Part shown: one piece after another, positions 1 through 12,300 of the stretch
How the letters are laid out: every line of letters begins with the position of its first letter
Numbering within the stretch: the stretch's first letter is position 1
NCBI RefSeq assembly: GCF_047675955.1
Contig: NC_132917.1
Coordinates: forward strand, 9,146,501-9,210,500
DNA length: 64,000 nt
Direction of reading: 5' to 3'
Source of the DNA: Chlorocebus sabaeus
Taxonomy: Eukaryota; Chordata; Mammalia; Primates; Cercopithecidae
The notes under the pieces: generated by a model
The model's input: the letters and a program-made list of their open reading frames with translations, nothing else
The model's database searches: none
What the model was told of the DNA's origin: nothing
Program-made: the position numbers and the translations under genes

Positions 1-204
1 GGAGCCACCCAGACCCGTAAGAGTATTCCCTTCGTTTCAGCAAATTGTATTTTGAGATTGCCACTGAAGGGTGAATCATGGATGTGGCCTGTCTAGGCAG
101 ATTTGGGTGGAGAGAAGTCAGCTCCCTCTTAACAGTTAGGGGAGTTTGGAGAGGTTTTGAAAGAAAGGGAGAATGTTAAGGCCTTGTATTGTATTCCCCT
201 GATA

Positions 205-320
205 GCCTGAATCTGTTACCAGCTCTTTGGACCTTGGAGCAGGTGACTTCAGTGGTCCTGCCTCAGTTCGTCATTTGTAACATGGAGGGTTGGATGTGAT
301 GAGTCCAGTCTTTCCAGCTC
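205..320 (+). repeat. MIR-like ancient SINE fragment
   Basis: The segment has the decayed pattern of an ancient tRNA-derived SINE: a 'ttggagcaggtgacttc' block, then a 'cctcagttcgtcatttgtaa' block. It is strongly diverged, so the call is weak. Confidence 0.35.
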
Positions 321-934
321 TTGACCTTCCATGTCTGCTGCTGTCTGCAACACTTCCCCTGCCTCTTGACACCCTTGCTTATTTTGGTCACCTTCTCTGG
401 TTTTTTCTTTATTTTGGCTATTAATATTTATATTTTCCAAGAAGTTAGAGCTCAGAGTGAACTTTACCTCTTTCATCACCTTCTTTGAAGATTCTCTCCT
501 TGCAGGTATCCCTGGAGTTGATGTGGTGGTTGGTACTTGAGCTGGAATCCCAATGGGCGCCTTGCCGGTTTGAGTTTGGGCTGAATGAGGCTGTGTTGTT
601 TGCCATCCGTCTTGCCTCGGAGCGGTCTTTTTTGCAGTCTTTGCTGCTTTTCTTGGTCTCTTAATTAAAACTTTGTTGTGCTTTGCTTCTCTGGTGAAAA
701 GCAGGTTGTATCAGTGATGATCACCGGGTTTTGTGGTCATTGAGTAATGTGGACTGTTGAACTTGAAGAAAATACTGGTTTTCTTATATCCAGTGAGCTT
801 CCCTAGATTTTGCGGGGAGCCAGTGTTCTCATCGTTGGAAGATGTCCTCTGTATTGTGAAGCAGTGGTTTTCACATTTGCCCTGTGGTTCGGTTGTGTTT
901 ATGTTGTGGAGCAGAAAGACCTAGCCAGGGAGTT

Positions 935-1075
935 AGGAGAGCGGAATCGGAGTTACAAGGTCACCTTATTGTGACCTTGAGCCAGTTAACTGTGTATCTG
1001 GTCTCTAACATGAGAGATTTGGACTAGGTGTTCTCTGACCATCCTCCCTGACCTAAAAATTCCATAGTTCTTTGT
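935..1075 (+). repeat. MIR-like ancient SINE fragment
   Basis: It shows 'gtgaccttgagccagttaac', then 'ctggtctctaacatgag' and a 'gactaggtgttctctga' tail, similar to the common mammalian SINE pattern. It is diverged. Confidence 0.4.
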
Positions 1076-1261
1076 ATTCATATATACTGGATGTGAAAAG
1101 GCCCTGGAATAAATGATAGGAACAAAAATCAGCCAGGAATGGCTTGTTGACAGCCCTGAAAAGACAACATGGTCACTGAATCATATCCTCAAATTGAATT
1201 ATTTATTTTTGAAAAAAACCTTTCTATAGTATCCTGAGAAACTTACTTTGTGTTGTAGTTG

Positions 1262-3545
1262 GTTTTTTAAAAAAATTGAGATATAATTCATATACCATAA
1301 AATTCACCATTTTAAAGTGTCCAACTAAGTGGTTTTTAGTGTATTCGCAAAGTTGTGTAGCCATCACCATTATTTAATTCCAGATCATTTTCATCACCAA
1401 AAAGAAACTCCATACCCAATAGGAGTCGTTCCCTAGTCCCCTGTACCCGAGTCCTTGGCAGTCACTCATCTACTTTCTGTCTCTGTGGATTTGCCTATTC
1501 TGGTCGTTTCATGTATGGAATAATATAATATGTGGCCTTTTGTGTCCGGCTTCCTTTATGTAGCCTAATGTTTTTAAGATTCATCCAAATCATAGCATGG
1601 ATTTGTACTTTATTTGTTTTTATGGCTGAATAATATTCTGTCATGTGTGTATGACACATTTTGTTTATTCATTCATCAGTTGATGGACATTCGGGTTGCT
1701 TCCACTTTTAGGCTATCATGAATAATCCTGTGAATATTCTTCTACAAGTTTTAGTGTAGACATACATTTTCAGTTCTCTTGGGTACATACCTAGGAGTGG
1801 AATTGCTAAGTCACTTTAACTTTTTAAACTTAAACTTTTTAAAGTCAGTTTAACTTTTTGAGGAGCTGCCAAACTGTTTGCCAGAGAGGCTGCACCACAT
1901 GATGTTCTTACCAGCCATGTGTAAGGGTTCCAATTTCTCCACATCCTTATCAACTCTTGTTATTGTCTGTCTTTTTTATTACACCCATCTTAGTGGGTGT
2001 GAAGTGGTGGGTTTGATATGTCTTTCTCTGATGGATGACTAATGATTTTGAACATTGTTTTATATGCCCATGGCTGTGCGTATCTTCTTTGGAGAACTGT
2101 CTATTCAAAGCCTTTGCCATGTTTATATTGGATTATTTGTCTTTTTATTGTTGCGTTGTAAGATTACTTCATATATTCTGTACACTAGACCCAGATCAGA
2201 TATATAATTTGCAAGTAATAATTTTCATTTTGTAGATTGTTTTTTCACTCACTTGATGGTGTCCTTCAAAGGACAAATGTTTTTAATTTTGATGACATCC
2301 AGAATAGTCATTTTTCCTTTGGTTGCATAATACAGAGTCACAAAGATTTACACCTGTATTTTCTTCCATTTTATAATTTCAGTTCTTACATTTAGGTCTT
2401 TGATCTGTTTTGAGTTAATATTTGTATATGAGGTGAGGTGGGGGTCCAACTTCATTCTTTTGCTTGTGGATATATCATTGTCCCGGCACCATTTCTTGGG
2501 AAGACTTTTCTTTTCTTCTTGAATTCTCTTGGCGTCCTTTTTAAAAATTGATTTACTTTTGATATATGGGTTTATTTCTGGACCCTCAGTTCTGTTCCAT
2601 TGATCTTTATGCCTGTCTTTTATGCTGGTACCATAAAGCCTTAATTAATTATAGGCCTTATGGTATGTTTGGAAATCAGGAGGTATGGGTCTTCCAACTT
2701 TGTTTTTCTTTTCCAAGATTGTTTTGGCTATTGAGGGTCTCTTGCATTTCCATGTGAATTTTAGGATCAGCTTTTCGATTTCTGCAAAAAAGCCAGCTGA
2801 GATTTTCATCGAGGTTATGTTGACACTGTAGTTCAATTTGGGGAGTATAGACATCTTAACAATCTATCATAACATCTTCTATCTTTGAACTTGGGAGTTT
2901 TTTTCATTTTCTTTTCTTTTCTTTTCTTTTTTTTTTGATACGGAATTTTCCTCTGTTGCCCAGGCTGGAGTGCAATGGCGCGATCTTGGCTCACTGCACA
3001 CTTTGCCTCCTGGATTCAAGCAATTCTTGCCTCAGCCTCCCGAGTAGCTGGGATTACAGGTGCCCGCCCCCACACCCGGCTAATTTTTGTATTGTTAGTA
3101 GAGATGGGGTTTCACCCTGTTGGCCAGGCTGGCCTTGAATCCTTGACCTCAGGTGATCCGCCCACCTCTGCCTCCCAAAGTGCCAGGATTATAGGCGTGA
3201 GCCACTTGCACCCGGCCTCATTTTCTTGTCTTAAATTTCTTTCAGTGATGTTTTGTAGTTTTCAATGTACAAATCTTACACTTCTGTTAAATTTATTCCT
3301 AAGTACTTTATTCTTTTTGATGTGAGTGGAATTGTTTTCTTAATTTCATTTCTGGATTATTCATTGTTAGTGTATAGAAATACAGTTAACTTTTTGTATA
3401 TTGATCTTATGGCCTACAATTTGCTGAATTTGTTTATTGTCTTTTATAGTTTTGTGTATACGTATGTGTATTCCTTAGGATTTTTAATATGCAAAATATC
3501 ATTTGCAAATAGAGACAGTTTTGTTTATTCTCTAATAAGCTGAGC
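1262..3545 (-). mobile_element. Antisense L1 (old L1M type), 5'-truncated, split by an Alu
   Basis: The + strand reads as the reverse complement of an L1 3' region. It starts with the 'ttgagatataattcatatacc' 3' block and runs through ORF2. The minus-strand frame at 2854-2645 reads MSILPKLNYSV and FFAEIEKLILKFTWKCKRP, typical of L1 ORF2 downstream of the reverse transcriptase. The copy resumes after the Alu insertion at 2914-3217. It ends near the reverse transcriptase FADD motif, which here reads FAND (3498-3509), so a catalytic Asp is lost. The frame is broken in many places and the element is dead. The 5' part is missing. Confidence 0.88.
2914..3217 (-). mobile_element. Alu element (AluS-like) inside L1
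   Basis: This is a full-length reverse-complement Alu with a T-rich tail and a 'cccggcc' head. A 10-bp target-site duplication, tcattttctt, flanks it at 2904-2913 and 3218-3227. The surrounding L1 sequence continues on both sides. Confidence 0.93.
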
Positions 3546-6238
3546 ACCTTTTATTTCTTTTTTCCTGCTTGCTGGATCAGTTCTTAATCATCTTTAAATG
3601 CCCAGCGATTTGCACAGAATAGGTGCTCAGTAACTGTATTAATTAACTTCAGTATTAAAAATCAGTTTTTATGTAAGCTGCAGTTTCTTGTATTTAATTT
3701 GTTTTATTTATTTGGCCTCTGGGCATGTTGATAAAATGGGATGATTTGCTTGCTTGGTCTTTAGTTGCAAAGGAAGTTAGTGGAAATGGTTTTGCATTTG
3801 TAAATGGGTTTTAGATATTTGCCTTGTCTGGCCACGGTGCTTGGTAGTCACTCAGGAGGCTTAGAGCCAGGCCTCCTATGTTCTCTGCAATAGCAAACCC
3901 TTTCCAAGCTGTTGTTTCTGCTGGTGAGTGTGGCTGGTGTTTTGATTGTTTTCTATCAACATTGCCTTGATTTGGTCCCCACAGGAGACTGCTCACTTCT
4001 TGACAAAAGGTAATTATTGAGATTCCTGTTTTTTTTTTCTCACCTTGTGAATTCTCTTGTTTTTCTTTTTTCGCAAATAGGAATGAGGTGTGTTCACTAC
4101 TGGAGCATTGGGCTGTCAGAACCCGTAACTTTGGTTTGCCTTGGTCACAGCCTGCCAGGTTGCGTGCTTTTGATTTGGAAGAGGTACTGGTGGGTGTGTT
4201 CGCCAGCAGGGATCACCCACAGTAAAAATCATGGGTAGGAGAAATGGTCCTTCACCCTTTCCCATCTTCCTTCTTTCCATTGTCTACACTCCTGGTCCCG
4301 CCTTTTCCCTGGGGACTGGGATGCTTATGCTGGAGCCTCATCAGTGTCCAAAGCTTAAAATTCTCCTCTCCTCCTCACTTTTTTCCTCTTCATTTTCTCT
4401 TGACCTTCTTTGCCTTGGTCTATTTCCAGAACCTCCAGGGCCTGGGTTTTCCTTTTAAAAGATCCTATTCCATCCAGAGGAGACTCAAGAGTCCTGCTTT
4501 AATTTGGGATTTTAGGCAGAGGCCTTCCTGCGTCTCTCAAGTCACACTTGCAAGCGACTGCTTTGGTGATGACATTTAAAGTTGGCCTGCTTTCCTACCA
4601 CTCTGACTCCCCTCAGTTTTCTAGAACTGGGTTTATTGTTCTATATTTTAAAAATGATTTATTATCTTCTATAGCAATGTTGGAAGGAGCTTAATTTTCG
4701 AAGTGCACAGTTCTCTTTATGGTCAGAGTGAAGTAAAGGAGATTTGATTGATCTTATGACAAAACTGCTTTAGTCATAGCTGATATGAAATCTCTTAAGG
4801 GCCCTGTTTTATTTGCTCTTTTAATTTATGAACCTTCTTGGATCCTTCAAGCGTCCGTATACTAAGCCAGTGAAGCCTTATCTGGAACATGCAGGCATCA
4901 TTTTTGCCCCTAATATGCCATGAAATGCTATAGGGTTCTGATGCTTTGTTAGATTTTGGTGTGAATTAGGGAGTAGCAGTGTCAGCAAATGTGTGTTTCA
5001 GAAATTTGTTAATTTTTTTTCAAAGGAAAATGTACTATTAGCTGGAATAAGCTGGCAGCCATAGGGCGTGCATTAGACTTGGAAGTAAACAGAAAAAGAC
5101 CCCCAATGAAGTAGAAAGTAGCTGCTATAAAGCCCATTTTGTTTCCCTGTAGTTCAGGGTCATGTCATCCTCAGGCTTCCAGAAAGACCATGTAGTGAAA
5201 TGGGAACAGCAGGGACCCCGTGCCCTACAGCTGAGGCCAATGGGACGGAGGGGGAGAGAGAAGAGTTAGACCAGCTTAGAAGGGTGGGGCCACCTCCTAC
5301 TCTGGAATTCCTGCAGGTCTCACTAAGCCACAGCAGATCGTGTTTATTGATGTTAGGTGGTCGTTAAGAATAGTCAAAATCAGCATCCTCTGCTTTGGTG
5401 CGCTGGGGTGTACGTAATCTGCTGAGGATAGTATCCATGAAAATAGTTTTTGAACTTTGCTTTGCAAATTTTGATGAGCTTGAGTTCACTGAGAAAATAA
5501 ATTTCTGTAGAACAATTCCTTCATTTAATGTTGGCCCAAATGAGGCATTTAGTATAGAATTTGGGCCTTGATGGAATAACATGGAAATGTTTTCTGGGAT
5601 ACATAGCCTAACCTGATGAGGACAACTATTGCTGAGCAGTGTGAGGGAAGGGAGGATTGCCCAGTGAGTGACTGGTGCCGAGCAGGAGGCTTCCTGCTTG
5701 ACCTCTGAATACTCTGGCACTTCCTTTTTAGGGTCAGGAAGCTTCCAAATCCAGAGATCCCCCCGTTTTCAGTTTTTAGTTTTCCTCTGGAACTGCCATA
5801 CCAGACTGAGTGTGCCTAGTGTTGGGACTAGGTATTACTTCTCTTTGAATCCCAACATGATGCCTAGCATACATCATTGTCAGAAAATGTTTGTTGATTG
5901 TCAAGGTCCTGCTAATCTTGTTGATTTTGTGATTTCCTACCTTTCTGTTTCAAAGGATTGCTGTATGCCTGGAAATAAATCTGTTTTGGTTTGCAAAATC
6001 AAGGTTGTCGTGTCATCCTTTGAAACAATTAGAGAGGCAGGAAAATCTTTTAAGGATGATTGAACTCTCCACTCTATATACCATCCCAATTAATATCTGA
6101 TTTCTTCTTTGAAAAACATAATTAATCATATCTTTTCTTCTGTAGAACCTTCCCTAACACTCCTCATTTATCAGAACAAATTTCTTTTCTGAATTTTTGA
6201 AGCAATTAGTTTCTGACTCTCTTTGTGTGTCCTTTTTT
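3546..6238. other. Unique intron sequence
   Basis: No gene, transposon or RNA gene is recognised over about 2.7 kb. Open frames here (for example 5668-6063 + and 5720-5364 -) resemble no protein family I know. Confidence 0.6.
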
Positions 6239-6281
6239 ATCCATCCATCCATCCATCCATCCATCCATCCATCCATCCATC
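6239..6281 (+). repeat. (ATCC)n microsatellite
   Basis: About ten uninterrupted ATCC units are followed by imperfect units to about 6322. The run is long enough to be polymorphic. It creates chance frames of repeated His-Pro-Ser-Ile. Confidence 0.95.
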
Positions 6282-6322
6282 TGTCCATTTATCCATCTCT
6301 GTCTATCCGTTGATCCATCTTT

Positions 6323-9036
6323 GGGACAGACCTGGGATGTCTGTGCTCAGAAGCAGAGTGCTCTACATCTGGGAAGCACGGTGGTCATGCCCACAGCTGT
6401 CAGGCTCCTTGCATGCTGGGCTGTGGTCCTGGCTTCTCTTGTCTTCTGTAGAGCGGGAGTCTCACCAAAGGAGGGCATGGGAGGGCTAGGTTTAGTCAAG
6501 GTGCGTAAGTTGAAACACTGCAAATGGGGTTCAGCGTACCCAGGGTTGTCCCTGTTTGGTCAGGGCAGGGTCAGCAAAGCTGCAGCCTGTTTTTGTATGT
6601 AAAAAGTGTAAGCTAAAAATGGTATTTTAAAATGGTTTTTAGGGGTTGTAAACAAAATCCCAGAAGAAGATGCAACAGAGACCATGTATATGCAATCTGC
6701 AAAGCCTAAAATATTTATCATCTGCTCCTTTATAGAAAAAGTTGTCCCAACCCTGGTTAGAGCTCTGAGTGTGGGTAGATCTGTCTCACAGATCTACTCT
6801 GTCCCAGGGTCTGTCTCAGCCTGGGCCAGAATACTGAGTTGTGAGGAACCTTAAAGACACTTGTCTAGTGGTCTGTAGGACGCATGGCCCTGTTTAGACA
6901 TTCTGCTTGCTGTGGTTACCCAGGGACCTGCTGCTGTGGAAGCAGCCTTTTCTTCCCCAGGAAATGTATATTAACTGAAAGCAAGTACTTTCACCTTTTC
7001 CTCTGTGGTCCCGATTTTACCTCTGAGGTCGTGAGTAAGTCCAGGTGACAGGTGGGTCAGAGCTGGATTATAGAGGGCTAAGCATGTCAGTCGGAAATTG
7101 ATTCAGAAGGTTGTGGGAAAATATTAAGGGCTTTTGCGTAGGGGAGTGACATGAGCATAGCTGGGCTTAGGAGGTCTGGCCTGGCATGGTTTGGGATCCT
7201 GGGGGAGTTGGAGCAGGCTGGTAAGGTTAGGGGCAGGGAGACCAATAGGAAGCATTGGCCACTGCCGTGGGAAGTGGTTGTAAGGGTCTGGATTAGGGCA
7301 TTGGAAATACAAAGGAAGGGAAGTTAAGTGTAGGGCATAGGGAATACAAATTCCAGGGAAGTTCAGTGGCAACTCCTCATCTTCTAGTTTATGCTGTCAC
7401 CGGGGTTGGTTGGTGTGTGGTTGCCATGTTCAGGCCAGCCTTCCTCCTTCCCTTCCTCCTTCCGTAGAGCAACTGCTCCATATCAGGCCATGGGTTCTAT
7501 GGAGTTCCTGCCTGGAAGGCGCCCATGGGCTGGAGGAAAGGAGAAACAATGGTTCTGCCAGGGAGGAGATGTCATTGGATAAGCTCCTTGAAGGCGGAGG
7601 TTGTGTCCTATGTGCTGCCTCATGCAAGCCAGTCTCACCCTGGGGCACATAAGAGGGGCTCAGAAGGTCGGCTGTTTGAAGTCCCACAGCTGACTGGCCA
7701 CATAGATGATAATGCTGTACACCAGAAGTCAGTGTTACAATAAAACTCTTAAAAATCCAATCTTACCTGTACTTTTAAGGAACCTACCATTTACAAATAA
7801 AAGATCAACCATTTATTCATTCAGTATCTGTTTTCTGTAAAGCACACTGTATGACTGTATACCCTTATGCATAGTAATTGCCAAAATGCCTATTGCAGGG
7901 GGCGGGGTCACCTCCCTGAGGCCGTGCAGAACTCGGCATGGGTCTACTTTCTGCCCCTCTTGAGCTTTTATTTCCTTATTTCCCCAAATACCTCTGCCTC
8001 ATTTCTTGATCTAAGGATGTTCCTTGATGACTTCAAGGGTACCTTCCAGCTTAGGGATTCTGTAATTTTAAAGTCCAGCTTGCTGAAGGGCTTTGTGGTA
8101 AAGGGGGAGTCGGGAGGATTGCTGAGGTTGTCCTGCTCTGGATGCTGGCCTCTGCACAAAGGTCCTTTCAGGCTGCCGCGGGGAGGACTGTCCTGTGTCA
8201 CTTCTTCCTCCCTCTTAATCCCTGGAAGGGAGGACATGGGGAACAGGTCACAGGGAGCCTGGAAGAACAAAGAGCATGCTGTCCATCCACTAAAAACATT
8301 GACAGTCTAGCAAATAGTGTGCTCTTCCCTGGCCTAACATCACCAGCCTGTGATCTCTCTCCCAGTACTCACCCAGGGACCAGAAAGGCAGGAGGTCTGG
8401 AGAGAGATTGCAGGTGGCTCTCTTGGTCAGTCAAGAGCCATTCCCTTCTCCTGTGTGCTGGAGGGTTGCACCATGGCTTGGGATAGGCTGTTGTCGGTGG
8501 AGCAGAGGTGTCACCCAGCTAGAAGGGTAAGGGAGCTCAGACCCAGTCCAGGTGTTCAGGTCCTGCTCCCTGGCGGGAGGGAAGGATGTGTGAGAGGATA
8601 TTGCAGATCCTCCTCTCCTGTGGATCTGGAATCCTGTTCATCTGCCATCCAGTCTGCAGCCCTGCTGTGCTTGAGAAGTCTTCATTTCTCACTAGCAGCC
8701 TCCATTGTCCCCACTTCCTCCATTATCCCTACTTCCTACATTTTCAGGGTGCTTGGTCTCTGCTGTACCCTCAGCCCCTGATCCTAAGGGCACATGCTCT
8801 GTGAAGAGGGGGACTTGGGGTTGTGCGCACCTGTGCCCTGCAGTGCCTAATGCCTGAGTGTTGTGCCGGCTCTGCCTGTGTCGTTCAGCAGTGAGCCTTC
8901 TCTAAAGCAAGGGCACCGTTTGCACGGCGGGCTTGTTTCCTGTGTTTGTGTTCTTACTTCCTAAAACCAAACTGCAAACTCCTGAGGGCAAGAGCTCTTT
9001 TTTCTTTCTTTAAAATAAGCTCTCATTTTTATTTAT
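6323..9036. other. Unique intron sequence with one possible ancient LINE relic
   Basis: No exon is recognised. 7060-7380 resembles a common old mammalian interspersed repeat; the rest looks unique. GC content is moderate, with no CpG cluster. Confidence 0.55.
7060..7380 (+). repeat. Possible L2-type ancient repeat
   Basis: The order 'gattatagagggctaagcatg', 'ggggagtgacatgagc', 'gcagggagaccaatagga' matches a very common, strongly diverged mammalian repeat. I am not sure of its class. Confidence 0.3.
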
Positions 9037-9053
9037 AAAATAAGGCTATTTTC

Positions 9054-9376
9054 TTTTTTTTTTCTTCTTTTTTTCTTTTTTTTTGAGACGGAGTCTCTCT
9101 CTGTTGCCCAGGCTGGAGTGCAGTGGCTGGATCTCAGCTCACTGCAAGCTCCGCCTCCCGGGTTTACGCCATTCTCCTGCCTCAGCCTCCCGAGTAGCCG
9201 GGACTACAGGCGCCCGCCACCGCGACTGGCTAGTTTTGTTTTTTTTTTTGTATTTTTTAGTAGAGACGGGGTTTCACCGTGTTAGCCAGGATGGTCTCGA
9301 TCTCCTGACCTCGTGATCCGCCCGTCTCGGCCTCCCAAAGTGCAGGGATTACAGGCTTGAGCCACCGCGCCCGGCC
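9054..9376 (-). mobile_element. Young AluY of Old World monkey (AluYR-like) type
   Basis: Full-length reverse-complement Alu with a T-rich tail. A perfect 17-bp target-site duplication, aaaataaggctattttc, lies at 9037-9053 and 9377-9393. Several bases differ from the human AluY consensus: 'ggtttacgcc', 'aggcttgagcc', 'cccgtctcggcc', 'ggctagtttt' and 'ggatctcagctc'. All are shared with the copy at 48298-48601. The perfect duplication and low divergence show a recent insertion. Confidence 0.94.
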
Positions 9377-9393
9377 AAAATAAGGCTATTTTC

Positions 9394-12300
9394 AAGCACC
9401 GTTTGGGTGGGACAGGGCTCATGCACGTTTTACAGCTGAGAAACAGCATCACAGAGCTTTAATGGCTCTGTAAAATAAGATAATTGGTAAGTGGTAGCCC
9501 TGAGACTTTAACCAGGATCTGACAGCTCTTGTTCAATGAATGATCTTTCTGTAACCCAGAACCAGCTGAGTATTTGGGAGGTGCTCAGTAACCATTTTAC
9601 TGAGTTAAAAAAATATGTGGGTAAGGTATTTGTGAGTATATGTGCATATACACAGATTCTATATGCTTAGAAACTTTTTTGACCAGCCTCTTTATTTGAA
9701 AAGGGATTTCAAGGTTTGTATATGCATTGTTTGTTGCATGTTACTGTCTTTGGAAATGACTAGTGAAGATAGATTAACTTAGAAATATTTGCATGTTACA
9801 TCAGAAGAGAGTTAATAGTACTGGTTGCCATTAATGCTAGTGGTATTAGCTGTTCCAGCAAAAGGTACTACTTATTCATAATAACCAGATAATAGCGAGA
9901 TTGGAGAGAATAGTCTAGATAACATTATGAGTGTCTATATTTATAATTTAAATGGAATGGGGTGAATCTTTTAATATGAGGTTTTAAGAATTCGAGAATG
10001 TTAGTTTGAGACATAATTCATGGTGTGTGGTTGATAAGGACATACTCTTTGGCCATATAACCTTGGAGAAGTCATAATCTTGAATTATTTATCATTGGAA
10101 TGAATCATCCTTTTGAGAGAATCATATCTTCCTTCAGTGTTAAAAATATACTTATGTCATCTGTCATGGTGAGTATTCCAGTTACAATGCATATTTCTTT
10201 TTTTCACATCCTGCCCACTCACTTGGTGTTATCCTTGAGAAGAGAAAGATTTGAGATGATGGCTAAGTGGTTTCCAGTCTTTGAGTCTATAATCACATTC
10301 TCCGTTTCTTCTCATTCCTTTTGGTTGCTATGTTTTGATATTTGGTCTTTGGTCTCTTTCTTTGGGGAAGAGTGACTGGATGGCCACAGGAGGAGGAAAC
10401 CCATTTGGGAGCTGATAGTTGATGTATTTTTGTTATGCTTGGCAGAGTGAGCGTCCCCCTTCTTCCTGAGCAGAGTTCATGTATGATGTACAAATGAATG
10501 GTCTCTTTCCATCTGGCCGTCACAGAGGCAAGAAACTGGTGCCTCTGGAGCATTGAATTTCTCAGACTCTCAAGGGACAGCAGAATGTGTATGTGAACTG
10601 GCACACCCAAATGCAAATTATTTCTGGTGATACCTAATATATGTAAATGTATGCTGCTCAGTTGGCCAAGAAATTATGAACAGCACTCTTCCTAAATAAT
10701 GCTATATAACTGAAATTTTAGTTTTGTCATCACAATAGTGAAGTGTGTTGATAGTCCTGTTTCCTGCCAAATTTCTGTAACATTTCCAGCAGCTTCAAGC
10801 ACCCCTCACGGGCCGACTCCACAGAGGTGGAAGATCCGGCATCTTAGGAGGGAGCGCTGCTGGGCTCCATTCCGAAGGCCGTGCCTGCCTTGTTACCGCA
10901 TAGGGGTCTGGCAGTTGAGGGCTGAGGGCGGAAAGTGGACACTCAGGATAGAGACAGGATTCAGTAGAGAAGCGGAGTTTTAGTACAGATGTACGCCCCC
11001 CGCACATCTTCACGCTTAACCTCAGGAACAAAGAAACCCAACAGATGTAAAGACAGTAGGGCATACCTGCAGAGCCAGTGGCGGGGGCAGGTGGCTGGTG
11101 CTGCTTCCATGGTGGACTTTGCAGTTGCCCTGGGGATGGACTTTGCTCAGTGGTGCCCACTGCAGTGAACCTCAGCCCCACCTCTGTTGTCTTCACCCTT
11201 TGACCTCACTTGAACCAGGACTGAGGGGTTTCCCCTGTCTGTTGATGAACCAACCTGAGTAGTGTGCATCCAGCCTCTCGCTGAGCTGGGCACCGGGGCA
11301 GCGACAAAGGAGACAGGAGAAATGGCCATCCCCCTTGGGCACTGCTGGCCTGGCAGGAGAGGCCTAGTGTTTGTCTAGAGAGGAGCAGGGCAGATGTGGC
11401 CAGTATTGAGCTGGCTGCTTTTCTGTGGGAGCCTGAATCTCAGTGGAGCCTGGAAGGACATGCAGGCATTAGGCAGCCAGGATTGCCTGCGTTAGGCACC
11501 GGGCTGGGCACATAGAGCACTGGAGGGAATTGGTTGAGTAAGTGATGGAGTAGTTGACAGCGAACGGAGACTGGAGAGAGCATTCTGTAGGGGGACAAAG
11601 TGCCTGAGCCTAAGGAGGGGAGGCAGGCTGTCTGGAGAACACAAAGGAAGTGCCTGGCCCTGGAGGTGTGTGCCCCTCCTGTCCTCCATAAACTGTGGGT
11701 GGGCTGAGGTGTTGGGGTCATTGGTGGGCCTGGAGTGATTGCTGATTTCTGCAGCCCTGGTGGTTGTCAGTGGGCTGGGGTAGAGATGTGTGTTTATGTA
11801 TGGAGCAAGGAAGGTCCTAGCCTTGATCAAGAGGTAAAGAAGCTGCGGGTTGAGGACAGCTTCGTGATTTCTGCAGGAAGAGATGATGATGTTTGCTTCT
11901 TTTACATTCTGCATTAAAGGCCCCAGACTTTTATGGGGCATTCGCTGATGTGAGTAAAGAGGGAGTCCTGGATTTCTAGGCACTCACAGTTTCAGAATAA
12001 ACAGATATGTAAACAGCTGATTACCATATGGTGTGATAAATGTGTCAGGATACAGAGGCAGTTGCTATTGGCAACACCAAGTCAGTCATAACCTTCGGGA
12101 GTGAACAGTGCTTGTTTGCTCAGGGTCTGACCAGGGACCCAGAGGACCAGTGATGGGGACCCAGAGGGGCTGCGTGGGCCTGCCACCACTGCGAGCCTGG
12201 GTTACAAGACTGAGCGGTGCAGCCCTGACTCTGGCAGGCGAGTGTCCCAAGCCGAAGTTTCTGGAAGCCACAGCCTGAGCCCAGGGCCTGGAACCTGCAG

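Larger units (their letters stand above)
1..1261. other. Unique intron sequence with two MIR-like scraps
   Basis: No gene is recognised. Two short segments (205-320 and 935-1075) resemble the MIR or related ancient SINE motif of 'cctcagt...catttgtaa...' type. Nothing else stands out. Confidence 0.5.

Noticed and set aside
2645..2854. Small frame MSILPKLNYSV on the minus strand as a gene
   Set aside because: It is a piece of L1 ORF2 in a dead element.
6239..6281. CRISPR-like array
   Set aside because: The units are four bases with no spacers; it is a simple repeat in a primate intron.
6225..6602. Frame with repeated His-Pro-Ser-Ile
   Set aside because: Produced by the (ATCC)n microsatellite.
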